NCBI RefSeq assembly: GCF_003671765.1
Contig: NZ_QPIB01000009.1
Coordinates: 149,712 to 213,711, forward strand
From: Xenophilus sp. E41
GTDB lineage: Bacteria; Pseudomonadota; Gammaproteobacteria; Burkholderiales; Burkholderiaceae_C
DNA: 64,000 bases
Direction of reading: 5' to 3'
The notes below the pieces were generated by a model. The model worked only from the letters and a program-made list of their open reading frames with translations. It had not been told where the DNA came from and searched no databases. Position numbers and translations under genes: made by a program. This document shows, in pieces, positions 59,149-64,000 of the stretch. How positions within the stretch are numbered: position 1 is the stretch's first letter; each line of letters opens with the position of its first letter.

Positions 59149-59937
59149 ATGAACACTTCCCGCCGCGCCACCCTGGCACTTGCCCTTGCCGCCTGCGCCA
59201 CCGCCTTCGCTCCGCTCGCCTCGGCCCAGTCCGTGGCCGACATCAAGAAGAAGGGCGAGATCACCATCGGCATGCTGGTCGACTTCCCGCCCTACGGCAC
59301 GACCAACGCGCAGAACCAGCCCGACGGCTACGACGCCGACGTCGCCAAGCTGCTGGCCAAGGAGTGGGGCGTGAAGGCCAACATCGTCCCCGTGACGGGC
59401 CCCAATCGCATCCCCTTCCTGCTGACCAACAAGGTCGACCTGCTGGTCGCCTCGCTGGCCGTGACGCCCGAGCGCGCCAAGCAGGTGCAGTTCTCGCAGC
59501 CCTACGCCGCCGCCACGATCGTGCTCTACGGCAAGAAGGGCGCAGCCATCAAGTCGGCCGCCGATCTGAAGGGCGTGCGCGTGGGCGTGGCCCGCGCGTC
59601 GACCCAGGACGTGGCCGTGACCAAGGCCGCCCCCGAAGGCACCGAGATCCGCCGCTTCGACGACGACGCGTCGGCCATGCAGGCGCTGATCTCGGGCCAG
59701 GTCGATGCCATCGGCTGCTCGGTCACCGTCGCCGCCCAGATCGCCCAGCGCGTGCCCGCCGACACCTTCGAGAACAAGTTCACCCTCGTGCAGCAGGCCA
59801 TGGGCATCGCCATGCGCCCGGGCCAGGACGAGCTGCTCAAGAACGTCAACGACTTCATCGCGAAGAACACCGCCAATGGCGAGCTGAACAAGCTCTACCA
59901 GAAGTGGCTCAAGAGCGATTTCCCGAAGTTCCAGTAA
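59149..59937 (+). CDS. Periplasmic binding protein of the ABC transporter (predicted sugar-acid ligand)
   Basis: 262 residues with a Sec signal peptide (about 1-26, cleavage after ASA) and no lipobox. SBP_bac_3 fold: NRIPFLLTNKVDLLVASLAV, PERAKQVQFSQPY. R109 fits the arginine that holds the ligand carboxylate in HisJ/GlnH-type proteins. The aspartate that binds the alpha-ammonium five residues after 'DA' in those proteins is replaced by S191 (DAIGCS, 186-191). A ligand with a carboxylate but no alpha-amino group, such as 2-ketogluconate, would fit. Inference from motif comparison. Confidence 0.88.
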   Translation: MNTSRRATLALALAACATAFAPLASAQSVADIKKKGEITIGMLVDFPPYGTTNAQNQPDGYDADVAKLLAKEWGVKANIVPVTGPNRIPFLLTNKVDLLVASLAVTPERAKQVQFSQPYAAATIVLYGKKGAAIKSAADLKGVRVGVARASTQDVAVTKAAPEGTEIRRFDDDASAMQALISGQVDAIGCSVTVAAQIAQRVPADTFENKFTLVQQAMGIAMRPGQDELLKNVNDFIAKNTANGELNKLYQKWLKSDFPKFQ

Positions 59938-59945
59938 ATCGGGGG

Positions 59946-60068
59946 CGGACATCCGTACGCGAAGGGCGCGAAGGTTTCGCGAAGACGCAAAAGAGAAATC
60001 AAAAAGGTCTTTTGGTTGTCTTTCGCGACTTTCGCGTGACCTTTGCGTCCTTCGCGTACGGGAGTCCG
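59946..60068. repeat. 123-bp imperfect inverted repeat between binding protein and ATPase genes
   Basis: Arms start CGGACATCCGTACGCGAAGG on the left and, read on the opposite strand, CGGACTCCCGTACGCGAAGG on the right; complementarity continues with mismatches to a centre near 60007. Rich in TTCGCG/CGCGAA steps. It can form a long hairpin in the operon RNA and may lower expression of downstream genes relative to the binding protein. Confidence 0.8.
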
Positions 60069-60098
60069 CTTTCTTCATGACCCACCCCTGACCCATCC

Positions 60099-60845
<747 letters not shown>

Positions 60846-60856
60846 GTCGGGTGCCG

Positions 60857-61606
60857 ATGTTCTCGCTCCTGATCTCGTTGTCCTCCTTCGGCGCGGCCGA
60901 GGTGGGCCGCCACGGCCAGCGCTGGTGCACCGACCTGGCCGCCGAGGCCGGCGCCGACGGCGTGGAAGTGCGCGGCGAGATGCTGCGCGACCCCGCGGCC
61001 GAACTGGCCGAACTGCGCGGGCGCGCCGCCGTGTACTCCAGCCCCGACGGCCTGTTCCGTGCCGACGCCTCACTCGATGCCGACGCGCTGGCCGAAGGCC
61101 TGCGCCGTGCCGAGCTGCTGCAGGCGCCGCGCCTGAAGATGGCCATCGGCGGCTTCGACGCCGTGCGCTCGCGCGCCGGGCTCGACGCGCTGCGCGAGCG
61201 CCTCGCGGGCCAGGGCGTCGAGCTCGTCATCGAGAACGACCAGACCGAGAGCGCCGGCACGCTCGGCGCGCTGCAACGCTTCTTCGCCGCCCAGCGCGAC
61301 GCCGGCCTCGACCTGGGCATGACCTTCGACATGGGCAACTGGCACTGGCTCGGCGAATGCCCGCTGGAGGCCGCGCGCACCTTCGCGCCGCAGGTGCGCT
61401 ACGTGCATTGCAAGGGCGTGCAGCGTCGCCCCGACAAGTGGGTGGCGGTGCCGCTGGCCGAGTCGTCCGCGCCGTGGCGCGCCGTGCTGCGTGCCTTGCC
61501 GGCCGAGGTGCCGCACGCCATCGAATACCCGCTGGTGGGCAACGACCTTGTCGCCGTCACGCGCGCCGAGCTGAGCGCCATCCGCGCCGCACGGAGCCTC
61601 GCATGA
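60857..61606 (+). CDS. kguE: KguE-like TIM-barrel sugar phosphate isomerase/epimerase
   Basis: 249 residues from ATG 60857. Xylose-isomerase-like TIM barrel with conserved acidic metal ligands in GVEVRGEM, VELVIENDQTE, FDMGNWHWLGE and IEYPL. In Pseudomonas a protein of this type (KguE) opens the 2-ketogluconate operon ahead of kinase KguK and reductase KguD; the same order holds here. Its exact biochemical step is not settled. Overlaps the kinase start by ATGA. Confidence 0.75.
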   Translation: MFSLLISLSSFGAAEVGRHGQRWCTDLAAEAGADGVEVRGEMLRDPAAELAELRGRAAVYSSPDGLFRADASLDADALAEGLRRAELLQAPRLKMAIGGFDAVRSRAGLDALRERLAGQGVELVIENDQTESAGTLGALQRFFAAQRDAGLDLGMTFDMGNWHWLGECPLEAARTFAPQVRYVHCKGVQRRPDKWVAVPLAESSAPWRAVLRALPAEVPHAIEYPLVGNDLVAVTRAELSAIRAARSLA

Positions 61607-62556
61607 CCGAGCCGACCGCCTTCGACGTCGCCACCTTCGGCGAGGCCATGCTGCTGCTGGTGGCGGCCGAGCCGGGCCCGATCGAGCACGCGACGATGTT
61701 CCACAAGCGCACCGCGGGCGCCGAGACCAACGTCGCCATCGGGCTCGCGCGCCTGGGCCTGAAGGTGGGCTGGGCCAGCCGCCTGGGCACCGATTCGATG
61801 GGCCGCGCGCTGCTGGCCACCATGCAGGGCGAAGGCATCGACTGCTCGCACGTGATCTGCGATGCGGCGCAGAAGACCGGCTTCCAGTTCAAGGGCCGGG
61901 TCACCGACGGCAGCGACCCGCCGGTCGAGTACCACCGCAAGGGCTCGGCGGCGAGCCACATGCGCCCCGAGGACATCGACGAGCCCTGGCTGCGCTCGGC
62001 GCGCCACCTGCACGCCACGGGCGTGTTCGCCGCCGTGTCCGACACCACGCTGCCCACCGCGATCCGCACCATGGAGATCGCACGCGCGGCGGGCCGCACC
62101 ATCTCCTTCGACCCCAACCTGCGGCCCACGCTGTGGGCCTCGCCCGAGCGCATGCGCATCTGCATCAACGACCTGGCGGCGCGTGCCGACTGGGTGCTGC
62201 CGGGCATGGAGGAGGGCCGTTTCCTCACCGGTGAAACCACGCCCGAGGGTGTGGCGCGCTTCTATCGTGAGCGCGGCGCCAAGCTGGTGGTGGTCAAGCT
62301 CGGGCCGGCCGGTGCGTACTACGACAGCGACGTGGCCGGCACGGGGCGCGTCGAGGGATTTCCCGTCAAGGAAGTCATCGACACCGTGGGCGCGGGCGAC
62401 GGCTTTGCGGCCGGAGTGGTGAGCGCCTTGCTCGAAGGCCGGTCGGTGCCCGAGGCCGTGCGCCGCGGCGCATGGATCGGCGCCCGTGCCGTGCAGGTGC
62501 TGGGTGACACGGAAGGGCTGCCCACGCGGGCGGAGCTGGAAGCCGCCGGCCTGTGA
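61603..62556 (+). CDS. kguK: PfkB-family 2-ketogluconokinase (KguK-like)
   Basis: 317 residues. PfkB/ribokinase fold: GAETNVAIGLARLGLKVGW near the N-terminus and the C-terminal signature DTVGAGDGFAAGVV with the catalytic Asp. Phosphorylates a 2-keto sugar acid; KguK (2-ketogluconate) and KdgK (2-keto-3-deoxygluconate) are close relatives, and the neighbours favour KguK. Overlaps kguE by ATGA. Confidence 0.8.
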   Translation: MTEPTAFDVATFGEAMLLLVAAEPGPIEHATMFHKRTAGAETNVAIGLARLGLKVGWASRLGTDSMGRALLATMQGEGIDCSHVICDAAQKTGFQFKGRVTDGSDPPVEYHRKGSAASHMRPEDIDEPWLRSARHLHATGVFAAVSDTTLPTAIRTMEIARAAGRTISFDPNLRPTLWASPERMRICINDLAARADWVLPGMEEGRFLTGETTPEGVARFYRERGAKLVVVKLGPAGAYYDSDVAGTGRVEGFPVKEVIDTVGAGDGFAAGVVSALLEGRSVPEAVRRGAWIGARAVQVLGDTEGLPTRAELEAAGL

Positions 62557-62587
62557 CGGCGACAATGGCCGAAGTTCGCAAAGTGCA

Positions 62588-62649
62588 ATCGGCCCGCAGC
62601 GCCCGCCCAATGGGCGCTGGCGACAAAGTCGTAACAAACGTGATCATTT
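62588..62649 (+). repeat. 62-bp intergenic repeat upstream of kguD
   Basis: Second full copy of the element at 41779. Contains GCGCCCGCCCAATGGGCGC hairpin and ends AACAAACGTGATCATTT, 15 bases before the kguD start. It interrupts the otherwise tight operon. Confidence 0.75.
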
Positions 62650-62664
62650 GCCGTTGGAGCTGTC

Positions 62665-63645
62665 ATGACCCGCAAGAACGTCCTCGTCTTCCGTGAATTG
62701 CCGCCCGACCAGCTGGCGCGCCTGCAGGCGGTGCACACGGTCACCGTGGCCGATCCGAAGAAGGACCGCGCGGCTTTCGATGCCGCGCTGCCCGAAGCGC
62801 AGGGCCTCATCGGCTCGAGCTTTCCCATCGACGCGGCCGTGCTCGACCGCGCCCCCAAGCTCGAAGCCGTCTCCAGCGTGTCGGTCGGCGTCGACAACTA
62901 CGCGCTGGCCGAACTGCATCGCCGCGGCATCGTGCTGGCCCACACGCCCGGCGTGCTCGACGAGACGGTGGCCGACACCGTGTTCGCGCTGCTGATGGCC
63001 ACGAGCCGCCGCGTCGTCGAGCTGTCGAACCTCGTGCGCGAGGGCCGCTGGACGAAGAACATCGGCGAGGACTGCTTCGGTTTCGACGTGCACGGCAAGG
63101 CGCTGGGCCTGCTGGGCTTCGGCCGCATCGGCCAGGCGATCGCGCGCCGCGCGGCGCTGGGCTTCGGCATGCCGGTGCTGTATCACGCACGCCGCGCCGT
63201 CGACCTGTCGGCGCAGGCGCCCGAGCTGCAGGGCAAGGCCCGCCACACGCCCTTGCCCGAACTGCTCGCGCAGTCGGACTTCGTGGTCGCGATGCTGCCG
63301 CTGTCGGACAGCACGCGCGGCATGGTGAACGCCGCGCTGTTCGGCCAGATGAAGCCCGGTGCCGTGTTCATCAATGGCGGGCGCGGTGCGACGGTCGACG
63401 AAGCGGCGCTGCTGGCTGCGCTCGACAGCGGGCACCTGCGCGCCGCGGGTCTGGACGTGTTCGCCAAGGAGCCGCTGCCGATGGATTCGGCACTGCGCAC
63501 GCATCCGCGCGTGACGCCGCTGCCGCACATCGGGTCGGCCACGCACGAGACGCGGCATGCGATGGCGGAGCTGGCGGTGACGAATCTGCTGAGGGCGTTG
63601 GCGGGGGAGGGGGCGGTGGCGGTGTACGACACGGCGGGGACATGA
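62665..63645 (+). CDS. kguD: 2-ketogluconate-6-phosphate reductase-like D-2-hydroxyacid dehydrogenase (KguD-like)
   Basis: 326 residues. NAD(P)-binding GLLGFGRIGQAIARR, substrate-binding SSVSVGVDNYAL, and the catalytic Arg/Glu/His set in NGGRGATVDE and PLPHIGSATHETR. Family includes GhrB, glyoxylate and hydroxypyruvate reductases; the position after kguE-kguK supports the 2-ketogluconate-6-P to 6-phosphogluconate step, feeding the Entner-Doudoroff or pentose phosphate routes. Confidence 0.78.
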   Translation: MTRKNVLVFRELPPDQLARLQAVHTVTVADPKKDRAAFDAALPEAQGLIGSSFPIDAAVLDRAPKLEAVSSVSVGVDNYALAELHRRGIVLAHTPGVLDETVADTVFALLMATSRRVVELSNLVREGRWTKNIGEDCFGFDVHGKALGLLGFGRIGQAIARRAALGFGMPVLYHARRAVDLSAQAPELQGKARHTPLPELLAQSDFVVAMLPLSDSTRGMVNAALFGQMKPGAVFINGGRGATVDEAALLAALDSGHLRAAGLDVFAKEPLPMDSALRTHPRVTPLPHIGSATHETRHAMAELAVTNLLRALAGEGAVAVYDTAGT

Positions 63646-64000
63646 GTCGATTCGTGCGCCTCGGTTGCACCCTCTCCCTTTGGGAAGGGGTGGGGGTGAG
63701 GGCACTTGGGCCTTTGTTCTTGCCTTGCTTGTTGTTTTTGGGCAGGGGCCGGGATGTGCGCCCGGCGGCGCACCTACTTTCTTTTGCTTCGCCAAAAGAA
63801 AGTAGGCAAAGAAAAGGCGACCCTGCTGGCTGCGACCCTCCGCTTCGCTACGGGCGACCTGCGCCGCGACGCTGTCGGGGTGCGCTGCAGAACTCGCTAC
63901 GCGCTTCGCGCTGCGCTCGAACAGCTGCAGCGAGTCAGATCACGAAGCAGCTGTTGCCGCACGCGGCACAGCTGCCACCCCGCCATCGCCACGTCGCAGG
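63646..64000. other. Repeat-rich intergenic tail of the window
   Basis: No gene is seen in these 355 bases. It holds ACCCTCTCCCTTTGGGAAGG with GGTGAGGG (hairpin), then CTACTTTCTTTTG (63774-63786), loop CTTCGC, CAAAAGAAAGTAG (63793-63805), a 13-bp perfect stem, and from about 63,840 a G+C-rich stretch with several short palindromes (CAGCTGCAGCGAGT). All look like dispersed repeats of the genome. The stem lacks a T-tract but may end the kgu transcript. Confidence 0.65.

Noticed and set aside
60857..62556. Reading the isomerase and kinase as 2-keto-3-deoxygluconate (KDG) catabolism only
   Set aside because: KdgK is a close relative, but gene order with a KguD-like dehydrogenase and the PtxS-type operator favour 2-ketogluconate. 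Kept as an alternative at lower weight.
62628..62639. AAGTCGTAACAA identical to a stretch near the 3' end of 16S rRNA
   Set aside because: Only 12 bases match; the flanks do not, and the sequence is part of the 62-bp intergenic repeat.

Overview
The window joins two kinds of DNA. Positions 1 to about 23,260 are the late (virion) half of a tailed prophage with a lambda-like, long non-contractile tail. The rest is a very GC-rich chromosome (a sampled 60-base line in parE is 70% G+C). Gene content (gamma carbonic anhydrase, hslO, pyrG-kdsA-eno-ftsB, dapA-bamC, parE/parC, kgu genes) and short dispersed intergenic repeats suggest Burkholderiales, probably Comamonadaceae close to Variovorax. The taxon is inferred; no rRNA is present.

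Prophage: all genes but one run rightwards in standard order: terminase large subunit, DUF4055 portal, scaffold, major capsid protein, four head-tail connector/tail terminator-type proteins and the tail tube, a tail assembly chaperone with a T-TTT-TTC -1 frameshift site, tape measure, then lambda M-L-K-I-J homologues, and a receptor-binding cassette ending in a 933-residue fibre with 18 degenerate repeats. One leftward gene encodes an H-NS-type silencer, and a coiled-coil/one-TM (XhlA-like) protein comes last. The hexamer TAAATA recurs at nine gene junctions. Integrase, early genes and the left attachment site lie outside the window. The prophage ends inside a host DUF455 (ferritin-like) gene, which survives only as an N-terminal fragment.

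Chromosome, 23.5-57.6 kb: gamma-CA and hslO; leftward pnuC plus a NadR-like kinase (nicotinamide riboside salvage); leftward pyrG-kdsA-DUF1330-eno-ftsB; coaBC-dut; a glycine-zipper lipoprotein; a divergent FKBP/JmjC oxygenase pair sharing a 16-base spacer; a leftward MFS-small protein-methyltransferase-dapA-bamC-MBL block; topoisomerase IV genes parE and parC flanking a lytic transglycosylase; a diguanylate cyclase; an MBL-fold lipoprotein; a 1194-residue patatin-like membrane protein facing a divergent CorA-like protein; and an SDR/LysR divergent pair.

Chromosome, 57.6-63.7 kb: a polar-amino-acid-type ABC transporter leads directly into kguE-kguK-kguD-like genes of 2-ketogluconate catabolism. 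Upstream lies a perfect TGAAACCGGTTTCA palindrome, the known operator sequence of the Pseudomonas repressor PtxS. The binding protein keeps the carboxylate-binding arginine but has serine where amino-acid binders have the ammonium-binding aspartate. I predict that this is a 2-ketogluconate regulon in which an ABC transporter replaces the usual MFS permease KguT.
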